DNA of 64,000 nucleotides. Source: Rhaphigaster nebulosa. Its lineage: Eukaryota > Arthropoda > Insecta > Hemiptera > Pentatomidae. Position 1 is the first letter of the stretch, and every line of letters starts with the position of its first letter. Positions 35,601-48,610 of this stretch are shown one piece after another. The DNA is taken from positions 143,979,092 to 144,043,091 of the forward strand of contig OX411306.1 in the NCBI GenBank assembly GCA_948150685.1. The letters are read 5' to 3'. Both the position numbers and the translations under genes were made by a program. The notes under the pieces are model-generated. The model ran no database searches. It saw only the letters and a program-made list of their open reading frames with translations, and had not been told where the DNA came from.

Positions 35601-37646
35601 AATATTATAGTATTACAATTTTATCGGAAGCCAAATATCGATATTATAATATGAAATATCGAAGGAAAAATATAGATATTTCGGTAATATCGATATTGGT
35701 ATCCCATGCCAAATGGGTGGTGTAATGATATGAAAATTTTGGATGGTATACAAAAAATGTGGTGGTATTATTCTTAATTTTGCAACTTTGTATGTAATGA
35801 ACTATTTTTAATGAGCACATTACAGTTACATTAAGGTTTAATTATTTTTTCGCATCCATAAAACTTGGAATGTTTAATGACAAACATTAAAAATTGACAA
35901 AAATGTTTCCATAATAACAAGGTAAGCAAGGTGACTGAGATTCAAGTTTCAGATTACTCTACTTATTTGTAGAGGAAACATGACAGCAATTCCTCTAGGA
36001 GCAGGCGTTTATTTTTGTTCTTTAGAATTTATATGTGTATTTTCAGAATACTAATGTTCTTCTATCATAGTTTTTAATTGATATATTTTATTAAAGTGAG
36101 TTCTTAGTGTAGATTATATTTGAATCCGCTGAATGCAGAAAGCGTATCACAGCAATAATGGCAAGGAACATGCGAAACGCCCCCTTTGTGTTCCTCGACC
36201 TGTCGCTTGTCCCCCTGCCGTGCGCTCTATCTTGCTATAACTTGTTTCAGATCTGGCATAGCTAATGACTTCCTCTAAGAGCTTCATTATGGTTTCGAAC
36301 TAGTACTGAGGCCTGAGGGTGTAAGCAGGCCATGGAACGGTCCGGTAATTAATTATGTAATAGAAATCCGGATCTTTTCAGAAAAGTATCCATGTGCATA
36401 AATCATTTTTAATTTATTAATAATATTAACCCTCCATTAATTGCAAACATCACTATTTGTGCTCTGAATGGATAGGCATTAAGAAACAAGACTATCTCTA
36501 TACTTCGAATAAATGCAGTCTGATTCTGATTATAAATATAAAAGATAATCGTTGCCAAATAAGAATGAAAGACCGAAAATGCACAGTTGTTGGAGAAGGA
36601 CATTTTTCTTAAGTCTAAACTCGAGCTTCGAGAATAGAGGGTGTGTTGGACAAAAATCTATTCATTGTGGTGTTTCTAATGGTAATGCCATCCTGATTAT
36701 GAAGATACCCCATAAGATGGGACGGAAATTACTATTTGGTAAATATAAGCCAAAAAAACCACAAAGACAGTCCTTAGAAAAATATTTTGAAATTTTATGA
36801 ACATAAATGATATGAGTGATGAATGATTGAACTACGAGATTTCAGTTTTTTTTTTTTTTTTAACCGAATATTTACTATATATTTTTATACGATTATTTAC
36901 AACGATTAGTTATTTTACTACAATATAAAAATTAAAAAAAAATCTCAATATAATGTATAAATATACAATTTGTCAACTTTTCAACTCAAGTATTTATCAA
37001 TACTAAATTTTGAACTTAACAACGGTATTACATAATTTACAATAATATTATTTAAACAGAATTAAAATAATTTTCTTTACTGTTCTTTTCAGTATCTATT
37101 TGAAGGTGAAAATCCATTACTCGACTATGAATGCTCCTCTGGTTCTTCAATGTACTTTTTCTCCATCAACTTTCACTATTTTGCTATTCATAGTTCGCTG
37201 TGTAGATGATATGAGCAGTTTACAATATTCCAAGTAGATCAGTATTGGATTCGATCCTAAGTATAATGCTACTATTAGTACTATTTTTCAGAGCCGGAAA
37301 AAAAAGAACTAAATATGCAAATTTGCGTAAATGATATTTACAGATTTGTATAGTACAATGGTTACATAATATTAAAAAAAATGTAGAGGTATTATCTGGT
37401 CTTATTGGAAAATTAGCTTTTAAAATAATTATAACTCGTACGAGCAAAAATTTGTAATTATCCATACCAGATTCTTCAAACAGATATGAGCCATTCTCAT
37501 ATAAACTACCACTTTGTTTTATTGGCGGCTGAGAAAATCAGAAAAATAAAATTATTGCATACGTGTTATACAAGAACCGGGTGGGGTCCAGCTGAAGTAT
37601 TTTGAGTTTTGTGTTTTCGGAATTTTTGAAAATGGCAAACTCATTT
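32616..37646. other. Gene-poor AT-rich interval with TATCGATAT-rich patches
   Basis: No gene is supported. The region 35283-35715 is bracketed by blocks rich in ATATCGATAT (near 35330 and 35690) in loosely inverted order, with GGAAAAATAT(C/A)GATAT on both sides. This suggests a decayed transposon of about 430 bp. Two less AT-rich patches (33290-33430 and 36120-36330) have no recognisable content. Confidence 0.4.
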
Positions 37647-38379
37647 TTACTTCCTTTTACGAAGTAAAGGAAGTATTGTAATAGCGAAAATTTTCGGTTT
37701 TCAGATTTCAACGGAAATATCCATTTTGATCATCCCTGAATCCATTTTGACTAGTTTCGTCGTGGCGTCTGTACGTACGTACGGACGTTCGTTCGTTCGT
37801 ATTTCGCATAACTCAAAAACGGTTTGCCGTAGAAAGTTGAAATTTCGTATTTAGGATTGTTGTAAAATCTAGTTGTGAACCTCCCTTTTTGGTCACTGCT
37901 TAATCACCGGGAGTGGTACTTTACTTGAAGGTCATAATTGATTTCCATCAAAAATTATATTAAAATACTTTGCAAAACTTCTCAAATTTGGTATTTATAA
38001 CTTATATATTAATTTAAATAACATACTAGATTTTGGTCTAAATTGGAAAACCGGAAGCGGTACTTTACTTGAAGGTCATATTAGACTTTCATCAAAAATT
38101 ATATTGAAAATATAATGTAAAACATTTCAAATTTGGTAAATAGGACTTTTATATTGATGTGAATGTATTTACTATATTTTGGTTAAAATTGGTGAGCCGA
38201 AAATGGTACTTTACTTGAAGGTCATAATAAGCTTACATAAAAAATTCTATTTAAATACATAAATCATATGTTTCGGTAGTAAAGATTACAATCGCAATTT
38301 GGTTTCCAATCCTATTAATCATTTTTATTACTTGTTTTAAGTGTTAAAATTTAGTGTAAAATGTTGGTTTTCCTCTCTA

Positions 38380-38410
<31 letters not shown>

Positions 38411-38580
38411 CAATAGATGGATGTCGCGACGCCGAGTGTTTTTTTTGAGATACTGCGATCTTCGGAAACTAGTTCAGGATCACAGGAAATTCAGGATCAC
38501 TTTTTGAGCCACCGATTTATAGTTTAATAGGCGTACACGGAAGTCAAGTGTTGTCCACATCAGATATTTAATTTTACGAG
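37647..38580 (+). repeat. Composite dispersed repeat, about 0.9 kb: hairpin, tandem units, GT microsatellite
   Basis: Order on the plus strand: a hairpin start reading TACTTCCTTTTACGAAGTAA, then AGGAAGTATTG; a conserved block (TTCAACGGAAATATCCATTTT, then GTACGTACGTACGGACG, then ATAACTCAAAAACGG); three units of about 145 bp starting GGTACTTTACTTGAAGGTCAT at 37915, 38059 and 38205; a (GT)15 run at 38382-38410; and a tail with TTTTTGAGCCACCGATTTATAG. The same components occur in reverse order and orientation at 58020-59045. It carries no protein-coding capacity, and the mechanism of spread is unknown. Confidence 0.85.
38382..38410. repeat. (GT)n microsatellite inside the composite repeat
   Basis: An uninterrupted GT run. 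The inverted copy at 58 kb has a decayed AC-rich stretch at the same internal position (58183-58212). Confidence 0.9.
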
Positions 38581-40619
38581 CACCATTTTATGAAAATCGA
38601 TTTTTTTATTTTTTTATTGGGTTTTTTTAGCAAATACTATATTAGATATTGCACTGTTTTAGCTCACTAAAACAACTGATATATGAGTACATAATGGCGG
38701 TTCAGGAAATGAAAAAGGGTAAACAAATAAACTAACTTAAGTAAAATCGAGCTTGTGAGATCAGTGTGGAACTGAAATTTATTTTCAGAGAAATAAATTA
38801 TAATTTTTTTTTTTTTTTGTATATATTCTTTATTTCCAGATTGGCTTGGAGAAGTCTCACATGGGTAAATTCGAAATTGAATGAATTTTCAAAACATTAT
38901 ATTTAAATTGCCTAAATTATTAAGGTAACTCGCATGGAAATGAATTAAGATACTGAACATGTCATTCTGGCTTTCATATTTTTCTATCTCTGCAATTAAA
39001 CTTACTCAGGAAAATACAAATCTACTGTTAACTGTAAAGTGGCTACTCTTCATCAACCTAACATATATATAAATATATATACTTATTAGTAACCATGCAA
39101 TTTTATAAATACATTTGAAATTTTTGTTTGTCCTGAACACTAAAATAAGCTTTACGGGACATCGCTTTTCAAAACTTTACGCGTGTTTGAGTTAGAAATG
39201 TAAATTTTCCAACTAAAATTTTAATTATTGCGTAATATATTCAACTTATAAAAAAGTTCTCAAAAGGAATTAATTACGTCATCTTAAATCTAAATTTTAC
39301 TTGCTTTAAAAAGCTAAACTATTATTTCTTTTTTTAAATCATATGCTTAACGCGCGTAAGATTGAATAAAAATAAGTATCATTTTAATTATTGAATAACG
39401 GCCTTTCCGTGCTATGACAGAAGCCCAAAACACATCTAAACTGACATTCACTTATTTAGGTACCTACCCCATCCACCGTCTTCCTGCCATCACTTGGCAT
39501 AAAGCACTAGCCCACCATTTTGCAAAATCGTTACGCGCGTCAGGAATATTCCGGACAAAGTTTTTTTAATAATTTAAAACTATTTCTCCAATAAATACTT
39601 ATTGATATCACATGCCTCAGTTTATTCTATGGGTAATTACGAAGTTAAGCACCAGCCATAATTTTTTTCTATTGAAACATTTTAGTATCAATAAAATCGC
39701 AAAAATTCAAAAAAAGTATTCCGGACTGTTACGCTCGTTAGGTTTTCAAGAATGCAAATCGTTTTCTAGTTTTATTTGTTCATATTTTTTTGACAAATTA
39801 TACCTTAAATTTTTATTTCATTGAAATGAACAGAATAAATAAAATGGATTTTAAGTTGATCCATTAAATTTATTCCTACCCCTGACCTCAAAATATCACT
39901 TTAAAAGAATAACTAATACTATTTACGACTATGTCACTGATACCAATCTCCAGGGCAGGATAAAAGGGGAGAGAGCGAAGGAGTACTTGTTCCGGATGAC
40001 AACATTGAGGGGACGGCAAATTTTGAATGAATTTTTAAAAAATTATTTTTAATGCTTTGTCTATTATAATGAATACAACAGAGCAAAACTATTTTCATAT
40101 TACATAAAAGCTCTAAATAAATGTAAATTTCTTGTCATGAGTCAAAATAGATATAAAAGAAGTGCAAGCAAAAAGCGATACAATTCAATAAAAATATTTA
40201 TTGCTCGAATTTGTCTCACCGTTTGAACCGGAGGACAAAAGACTATGAGACAATTATTAGACAATGTTATGTTTAGATTCATAGTGTGGACGACTTAGCT
40301 GACGAGGTCTCCGGTTATTCTTTGTGAGTTTCCTACTCCCGATTTATTTTTGTTTTATCATGAAACAGCCTACAGAGATACTGAATTGGGCAAATGAAAT
40401 TTGCTTTAAATAAATTATTTTCATCTCAAAAGTTACTTAAAGCATGAAATCATTCATAAAAATATTCTTATGAAATTTAAAAAAAAGAAAATTCCTTTTG
40501 TTGGCTATTCAAACGCGCCATTCGTCGCGAGATTTATGTGACATAATTTTTCATTTCAAGAAAGCTGTTTAAACAACTTTGTATTGGTTCTGGTGAAACA
40601 TGCTAAATTTGATCTAATC
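38581..40619. other. AT-rich intergenic sequence
   Basis: No gene or recognisable element. Scattered short open frames are compositionally ordinary. Confidence 0.4.
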
Positions 40620-41140
40620 GAATCAAAATAAAGTCCAGCGTAAGCTGATCAAATTTGTCGGTGAAGAATTTAATGTCAACTCCGACGTTCGCCAAGGAGA
40701 TGCAGTGTCCGCTATTTTGCTTTATATAGCCCAGTACGAAGTGGTTAAGGATGCAGTCAAAACTGGTACCACAATAAGCAAGATGTGGCAAATATATAGA
40801 TTTCGTAATTATTGCAAGACTTCTATAAAGGAGGCGCTAAAAATTATATTCAGCAAATGAAGAAAATTTCTACTTTACAAACCTTTATAATGAATTTATA
40901 TAAAACTCTCGTTAAGTCCGTAGTTACCTATGGCTAAGAGACATCAGTGATTGATGTTAAAAGAAGAAGAGAGAGGCCCTGAAGTCGTTTGGAGGACGAG
41001 GTGACAAAGGATACCAGAGTGCTAGGAATTGGAAACTGGAAAGAGTCTGCCAAGGATAGACAAAAGATGGGGTAATCTTGTTCTGCAGGACTGTGATCAC
41101 TTCGACCATTAGCGAGCGCCATCGATTAAGGTGGTCTTAA
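40620..41140 (+). pseudogene. Remnant of an RTE-like LINE reverse transcriptase
   Basis: Discontinuous fragments read, in order, VNSDVRQGDAVSAILLYIAQ (RT motif 4, normally GVRQGDxLSxxLF), then EVVKDAVKTGTTISKMWQIY, then LYKTLVKSVVTYG, then GIGNWKESAKDRQKMG. A last piece reads LVLQDCDHFDH with a stop in another frame. Internal deletions and stops are numerous. It represents a different copy, and probably a different family, from the one at 11.4-18.6 kb. Confidence 0.68.
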
Positions 41141-41597
41141 ATGATTTATATAGCATATCGTCGGCAAAAGAGTGAAACCATGCAAGTTGTAATGTTTTTA
41201 TTTAGATTCATTTTATTTTTGCTTAAATTTTATGCACAACAATTAATAGTTAATTTTTTCTACTTGATAATAAATCACTTACTACTTACATACTATTAAA
41301 AAAATACACCTCAATATGGTGACAATTAAATTTTGTATACGTTTTTCTTTAAAAAGTTGGGACTTGGTTTCAATCTTTTGCCGAAGATATATTATAATAT
41401 TTCTCGCTTTTATATGATATTATCTGAATAAAATAATAAGTATAAACCATTATATTCCTAATTAGCGGATAGTGTAGTAAGGTAGATCGTTGGAGGAAGG
41501 GAGGGAAGTTGCGAGGTTCCGGTGGCGACATTGTCTACATTATTCACAGATCTTTAAGGTTGGCGGCACTTCTGTTCCTAACCACTTTAGTGGATCT

Positions 41598-42130
41598 TGA
41601 ACTTTTTGGTTTTTCTTGACATTTTGTCCGCATCTCAGCAGTTCCGAACTTTAAAAATTTTATCTATAAAACTTGCAATAAATTTAACGTTTGGTTAGGT
41701 CAAAGATTTACCTAAAATGCACTGGAAGCGAGTTACTGTAGAAAATCTGAAAAAGCACCACTTTCTCTAAAATTGGTATTTTAATATTTTTTTGGCGTCT
41801 GTGGAGAGTAATTACAAATACGTTGTATGAATCTAGTAGACAATTTAATTCTTTACAAGATTGGTCATTATGCATTTTGCACTAAATTTCACTGAAATAT
41901 AGTAACTAAGGCAAACACACTGAATATATAACTTTTGTGTTTTTTGACATTATGCAGATTTGTACGGTCCCGTATCTCAGTAGCTGTTCCGACTTTTAAA
42001 AAATATAAAACTTACAGGACATTTAACTTTCTTTAAAATTGGTGATGTAAAAGTTTTACCTAAAATTCACTGGGAGCGAGTTACTGAGGAAACTCTGAAA
42101 AAAAGTGACGAAAATGACGAATTCGTTGTC
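41598..42130. repeat. Diverged tandem duplication, period about 340 bp
   Basis: Shared phrases in the same order in both halves: TTTTTTGACATT.., CG(C/T)ATCTCAG(C/T)AG, (T)TCCGACTTTA, then TTTACCTAAAAT(G/T)CACTGG(A/G)AGCGAGTTACTG. The first copy starts at about 41598 and the second at about 41932, the latter truncated. No coding function is seen. Confidence 0.65.
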
Positions 42131-43417
42131 CTATAAAATTTGATTACAACCGATCTAGGGTGGCAGACTTTCATATTTCCTAGACGAACAAAAATTTTCT
42201 TGAAATCAACACTTTTTTGGACTCAGCTCCCGGACTACTACTATTACCCAGACGCATAAAGTATATTTTGGGCAGTAGGTAAACGTTGGTAATATAGAAT
42301 CTCATGAAAATTTAATATTTGATATTAATTTCCACTAGGTAGTTTAATTTAATAAGAATAAATCATTAATAATAGTCTCAATCAAAGAGGTGTCCTATAT
42401 CCTTACATCTTAAGTGAATGCTTTCTCAATTACTTGTTCGGTTCAATAAATATTAATTTTAATTTTATTATTTTGCCGTCACTGCCTATAACTAACGAAT
42501 GTGAAAAATCGCATTTTGGAGTTGCTTAGTTTTATTAATTTACCAGAATCATATTAAAATTACAGCAAAATAAAATCTTTTAAACACAAATCCCCCTATT
42601 ATTAAAAATAGCTAACAAAATGCATTATTTTTTTTAAACTTTGTACCATAACTTTCTAATTTATTGACCAATTTAAAATCTGGTTTCACCATTGAATTCA
42701 GTTTCAAAAATCCGTTAAAACGATGTATCGGAAGGCATAGGTTTCTATTTGAAATTTTAAAGTTGTACTGAATCTGAGAGACCCCCTTTATTTTTTTTTT
42801 TTTCAAAAACAGGTCTAAATTTTAAACTAGACTGAAAAATATTAAATTCGTATTTTTTATTTTTTTTATAACGTAATCGGTTCAAGAGAAATTCAGCCGG
42901 GCCATTTAAAAAGGACACTCTGTATATATTTAAATAAAACGGAGAGAGAGGAAGAGAGATTTTGGTGTATTGTGACCTACACTTGAAATGAAAAAAAATT
43001 CTTGAGCATGAATGGGACTCCATCATTTTAACAAACTTTCCAAGTTTGACCTGACCATGATAAATGATTTTAGCTGGGTTCAGAAAATGAAGCTACTATA
43101 CGAATCATACAAAAAAAGTACAAATGGAAGATTTTTCCTCCTAAGTTCTACCGAAAGCAGCTCAACAGTTAAAGAAAACGATTAGGAATTCGCAGGATTG
43201 TGACAGGATGAACTTTTTTCTGAGCACTAGTTTAAAATGTATATATTAAATTTATTCAGTAACTTTTCTTATGCTTTATGGTAGAATTAATAATTTCTAA
43301 ATTGTTCGTTGTTAATTCAAATACAGAAATTTAATCAGATTTGGAAGCAAATCCACTCCCCCCAATCCTCATACCTAATCCTTTGATCCTACCTCTCTAA
43401 CCGTCCAACAGAGGTCG
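42131..43417. other. AT-rich intergenic sequence with decayed repeats
   Basis: The segment ATTTAAAAAGGACACTCTGTATA at 42901-42923 resembles the end of a transposon of a type common in insects, but no partner end was found. There is no gene. Confidence 0.35.
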
Positions 43418-43787
43418 ATGTGGTATAGAATTTTCCAATTGTTACCGAGCGTGGCTGTTGTTCCAGAAGGAAGCGTCTTAGGCCCTGTCATCTATATTTT
43501 ATTCACCGTTGACACTCCTAAAAAGCCCGATACCTTTCTGGTAACATTAGCTCATTATACCGCTATTAAATCATCCCATTCATATACCGAAATGGCATCA
43601 CCAACCAGCAAGTGGTGCAAAAATTGGCGCATCAAAGTCAGAAATAATCATAATTAAAGTGCAAGCTTGTCATTTGATTAGTTATATAGACTACTGAGCA
43701 GAACGTCTCATCTCTCAATTGAAAAAATACTATTAATTTACAAGGCCATTATGAAACCTATTAGGAACTACAGACTTGAACTGCGGG
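43418..43787 (+). pseudogene. Jockey-type LINE reverse transcriptase fragment, 5' of a hAT-like insertion
   Basis: Reads VPEGSVLGPVIYILFTVDTP (RT motif with the usual PQGSVLGPxLYxLYTxDxP pattern; Q replaced by E), then TLAHYTAIKSSHS (ADDTA changed to AHYTA), then SKWCKNWRIKVRN. After a frame change it reads RTSHLSIEKILLIYKAIMKPIRNY, ending near LELR at about 43787. The catalytic Asp-Asp is lost. The coding sentence breaks exactly where the hAT-like terminal repeat begins. Confidence 0.72.
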
Positions 43788-45511
43788 TAGAGTTGGGATA
43801 TCGAAACGCGATATATCGGATTTGAAAAACTGATATTTTCTATCGATATCTTAACATCCGATATATCGATGAAACCGATATTTTAAACTATATTACTGCC
43901 GAATCTCGATAATTTATATCCTGGTAATTCGTATATCCCGATAATAATTTTCTGATTTACCTTTTAACCCATAGAAAAACAATGCATTCCGGTCTCCTCG
44001 ATAATTTATATTTAGTTTCGTCTTCCAAGTGTTTTAAACGTTTTTTAATTCGAATTTCCTTATAAAAAATGTGGTTAACTCTTAATCTTTTTAGAAGGAA
44101 ATGAGAGTGAGTGAAAGGGGAATAGTTTCTATGAATTTTGGTCGATTTACGTTTTTCTTTTCTATTTATCTATGTAAAAAAATAAGGCATTTATTTATTC
44201 TAAAATATCTTATTTTATGGATTCTATTTGAGGGGTATATATAATTTCGGCCCTTTACCTATTTTAATAAATTATTAAAGTTTAATGCTAACAAATTTAC
44301 TGTGGAAAAAAGAATGGAATCAACGATTTTTCAAAATAATGATAAAAATTAAATAGATAATAAACCTATCGCCTCAACAGACACGACTTTTGATGCACAG
44401 ACCGTGCCAAAAATATTATAGTCAGGCAAGATACAAAACAACCTTCTCCAAATTCGGAGGCGTGTGCAAGAGGGGACGAGAGCTCTCCCATTTCGCACAT
44501 ATTCGTCACATTAGAAGCATGGTATCTTTATTATCAGTACTTCTACCACCAACCAACCAGAGGCTTTACATTTAGCGTATATTATATCCAAAAGGTTTGC
44601 ATACATAAAAACCAGAACTATCATGATAGAAGGAGAGGCCAAGTAGTAGGGTGAAGGGGCGTGCCTTTCCCACCATGCGTGGCTGGCTGAACCGACCTCT
44701 GCGCAGGTCGTTTTCTATCTTGCCAGATTCTAGCCGTCCTGTCAAGAGGCCACGCTCTGCGGAACTTTTACTTAAATCAGTAATAATTTGAATTACAGAA
44801 AGGCCCCGACCTCAATTGATAAGGATCCCTTGGTTTGATTGTATTTGTTATAGGCATGCGCAGCTCGAAGTACAGTTAGGTCTTAAACATCTAGACGTCC
44901 GCCATGTTGGAGTCACAATTCTAGAGTTTTACCAGTTTTAAATTTAAGAATAAGCGATATTAATCACTAAACAATAATTAGAAGATAAGATTTATAATAA
45001 ATAAAATGTTAATTAATCCTTATTAATCGTTAATAATCAGATAATAATATAAATGGTAATGGTATTGAGATTTATATCAAATGAATTGCCTGCTTTAGAT
45101 GAATGTTTTGAGAATGCAAAACGTAGTCGGAAATGATATGAGATAAATAAATTTTTTAGAAGTTCGAAGGTTTTATTATTAAAAAAACATGTAGTATATA
45201 ATATATGAAATATGCCTAAAAGTCTTAAAGATAAAAATGTGCTATAAACTTTTTTTTTGTTAATGTAAAATTCTATTCTATCTTTTTAATTTATAACGAT
45301 TCATGGCTAGTAAAAATATTGTTTTATAAATAATAATTATATTATTTCATAACCTTCTTCGAAATTTTATATTATACTTATTTGATGCAATTGGCTTTTT
45401 CATCCATTCTCTTTCACTATATCGATATTTTTCTAGTGATTATCGATATATGGTTTTGCGGTATGGCAAAATAAGGAATATCGATATTTTACTATCGAAG
45501 TTCCAACCCTA
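43788..45511. mobile_element. hAT-like element with TATCGATA-rich terminal inverted repeats, 1.7 kb
   Basis: The left end reads TAGAGTTGGGATATCGAAAC, and the right end, reverse-complemented, reads TAGGGTTGGAACTTCGATAG. Both continue into (A)ATATCGATAT-type subterminal repeats (43800-43870 and 45418-45495). The interior carries no recognisable transposase, only short open frames. A conventional 8-bp target duplication is not apparent, so the hAT assignment rests on the end style and on similarity to motifs near the hAT remnant at the left window edge. It interrupts a Jockey fragment. Confidence 0.6.
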
Positions 45512-45695
45512 ATGGTGATACTGTAACAAAGGTCTATGTTCTTTCATAAATGCCATTGCTTAGCTGGATTTGTTCAAGCTAATACTTATGTTTGGAATTC
45601 CCATTCGAAAACTGAAACATTTTTATTAAGCAAGGATTGAAGGCGTTTTTTTTAAACATAAGAACAAGCTCCTAACTATATCTCCAGAAAAATTA
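45512..45695 (+). pseudogene. Jockey-type LINE fragment resuming after the hAT-like insertion
   Basis: One frame reads NAIA, stop, LDLFKLILMFGIPIRKLKHFY, stop, ARIEGVFFKHKNKLLTIS. This fits the Jockey segment downstream of the RT palm and thumb (N-A-P-W-Y..L..D-L-x-I-P-x-V..I....R-L..H-x-N-x-L). With the 43418-43787 piece it indicates one LINE split by the transposon. Confidence 0.55.
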
Positions 45696-48081
45696 TACAA
45701 TTCTTCATTAAGTGTTTTCGGAATTCATCCTAAATACATTAATGTATTTCAATAAATATATCGTTTCTAATTGATACAATTTGAGGTAAAATATGAGCTT
45801 CGTTAGAAGAAAGCTGTATGGTTGACTGCATATACAGTAACCTGTTCTAGATTACAGGAGCAGGAAATGCTAGGTTCCTAACCTTCTTACCCAGAAGCAT
45901 AAAGACATTTATGAACAAGAGGAAGTATGACATTACTGACAGAAACTGGAATAATTTCAACGGTCCGGGTTCACTCTCGGGTTTGGAAATAAGTTGAGGA
46001 TTTTTAGATCTCCTGCATTGCCCACAAATCTAGTCGTTCACGATAAATTTGCAATTTAAAATCTACTGGATAAATTTGTAATATTTACTTTAAAACCTAT
46101 TATATTATAGTCATACCAAGTGCTTTTGATTTTATTTTTGGTGATCAGTTATGTGTTGCAGCCGCTAATTGTTTAATTGAAAATGAAAAATATGTGACTT
46201 ATTTCTAAGTTTCATTAACCATGGGTGGTCGGTAGGGATAAGAGCGATAACATTGCTATTGTTCACGAAAGCGGGCACATCAATGTTTACATTCTGTCTA
46301 CAAAGCGAACAAAGGGGATTAAGAAGTCAGTTGGCCATATATCGTCCGCGGGAACACATCTATTTTTAGAGTTGTGAGTTGATACTCTCGTGTTCCGAAC
46401 ATTGTTTTTTTTGCAATGCTAACAATCATTAATCTCATTAATTAAGATTAATTTTCCGAAAAGTCAAACGAACTTTCGGTTATCGGCAATTGGGAGGCCG
46501 TTTTTTCCCCCTTTTTCTTTTAATTGTAACACGTCCGACTATCAAGAAAATCTCAGGTACAACGACCATCGACGCCCGAATGTTCAAGAAAATCGTAAGC
46601 TGAACCACCGGCCGACCAACACAACCTACAACCAACTTTATTTTTCAACACCTCACCGAATCACCCAGGTTATTTAGACATGCATTAATTGCGCAATTAA
46701 TTTTTATTTTTGTTTGTTATCTTAGAGTATTATGTTATTTGATTATTTTATTTAGATTATAGATTTGGTTGATAATTTGTCAAAAGAATAATATTTATTT
46801 TAATATTATAGTTATTTTTATATTAATAGTTACTTATATGATTTATATTTTGATTTTAAATTAGATTTGTTTCCTTTTATTTCTCTTTAAATCAATATAG
46901 AAGAATTTTTTTTATAATCAATATTTGAGTAAGGAAATTAAATTATTTTGATAAATTAAATTAAATGAATTTATTAATAAATAAGTTACAAAAAAAAGGC
47001 ATTCGGTTTTTTTTTTGTTATGAGTTTCCTTTATAATTCACATCTATAATAATTTTTCACATTTATAATTTTAACTTTCAAATAAAATAGAAAAAAAATG
47101 CATATGACAAAACAATCATATTGACTAATTATTGGTCAGTTCAGATTATAGCCAGTGTTCCAGAGTTGGTGCTGCAGGGAAAGGCTGTTCAAGAGTGCAA
47201 TTGTTGTAATCCTTACGGCGCCCTAACAGTTATGCATGCAGTTTACTAATTTAATGGTTTAATTTATAGTAATGTTCATAATTTTATTTTTTGAATGTAA
47301 ATTAAACCTACAAATGCTATAAAGAAATGAAAATGCAAAATTACCCGTTCGTTCAACTCGCTATTATGATTCATGATATAGTGATGATAGAGGAATACCA
47401 ATATCCAATGTTCGTGCCGAGTACAGAATAAAAAATATTATCTGACCTTAATTAATCGATATGTGACATCCGGCAATTTATTTTAAGTGATAGAAAACTG
47501 TTTGAAATATTTTTTGAAATAAAATAAGTTAATTTATTTTTGTAAAAACAATTGCTGTACTTCGAAAAAATATCTATACCTATGTTTTTGTATAAAATTA
47601 TTAAACGTTCATATGAGTGTAAAATTGCTTATTTCAAAAGAAAAAAAAGAAAAAATTTGAGAAATAAGCAATTTGGATAGATTTACACTTACATAAAACA
47701 AAATTATATTCAGGGTTGTCACTAACCAAGGTCGGGCCCTCTAGATTAGAGAATATATTTTCTGAGTAGCATTGGATTTTCTGCAGACATAAAGCACATA
47801 ATAGTTAAAATTAATGTTTTATTTATACTAGAAAAGTAACAAACGTTTAAAAAAAATTAAACGTATACAAAAAGTTCTTTTTTTGATTTTCTATTAGCCA
47901 AGTAATGAATTACTTCTTCAAAGTCTATTTCTTTAAATATATCATTGTACATTGCCATAAATGACACAAATTGTTAAATCTATCATGAGGCATCATGGAC
48001 TTCTCAGTCCATTCTTGATTCGTTTTAATTTTGAGATTATGAGTCGCAGGATGAAACCTGAAACGTATCAGACTATGAAAC
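45696..48081. other. AT-rich intergenic sequence
   Basis: Contains a perfect 13-bp inverted repeat at 47623-47673 and less AT-rich patches (46220-46660, 47150-47235) without recognisable coding or RNA content. Confidence 0.4.
47623..47673. repeat. Perfect 13-bp inverted repeat (hairpin)
   Basis: AATTGCTTATTTC and GAAATAAGCAATT face each other across 25 purine-rich bases. Confidence 0.7.
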
Positions 48082-48610
48082 TTTTAATAGATCGCTTTTT
48101 GGATTCTATATATCTTGAAACGTTAAAACCTTTCATTTTAGCGTTAATTTTGTTTTTGTTTTTTTCGGTGTGTTATCACACCGGAGTCACAATATCCTAT
48201 GTTCAGGAGCACACAGTATCCTGTGTTCAGTGATACAAAATTCAAAATGGTCAACTCTTAACCAATACTGAAACATAATAGAACATCTCTGTGATGAATC
48301 TGACATGTGAGAAAGAATAAACCCCAGGAGTCGAGAACAACATTAAAAGCTGTAGGAGGATTTTGAAATATAATAAGTGCCATTTTTGCCCAAGGATCCA
48401 TTGCCCTGGGTGTGGCCACGGACCGCACCAAGCCCTTCCAATAATATTCGCTATCAAATATTGCATGAATTCACCTCCTATTGCTTTATATTATATTTCA
48501 GTAATGGCTAAAAGTTGACCATTTTGAATTTTGTATCACTGAACACAGTATCACACACCGAGAAAACAAAAATTAACTTTTTATCCAAAAATCGATCTAT
48601 TAAATAAAGG
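48082..48610. mobile_element. Fold-back / MITE-like element with long inverted repeats
   Basis: The left arm (about 48082-48285) and right arm (about 48487-48610, reversed) share, in the same order, AATAGATCG(C/A)TTTTTGGAT, GTTAATTTTGTTTT, TCGGTGTGTTATC-like, TGTGTTCAGTGATACAAAAT and TCAAAATGGTCAAC. The left arm has an extra 40-50 bp containing a duplicated ACA(A/G)TATCCT(A/G)TGTTCAG motif. About 200 bp of non-repetitive, less AT-rich DNA lies between the arms. No transposase is encoded; a 90-codon frame over the left arm is incidental. Confidence 0.7.

Noticed and set aside
47961..48233. 90-codon plus-strand frame
   Set aside because: It runs through the left arm of the fold-back element and has no counterpart outside it.
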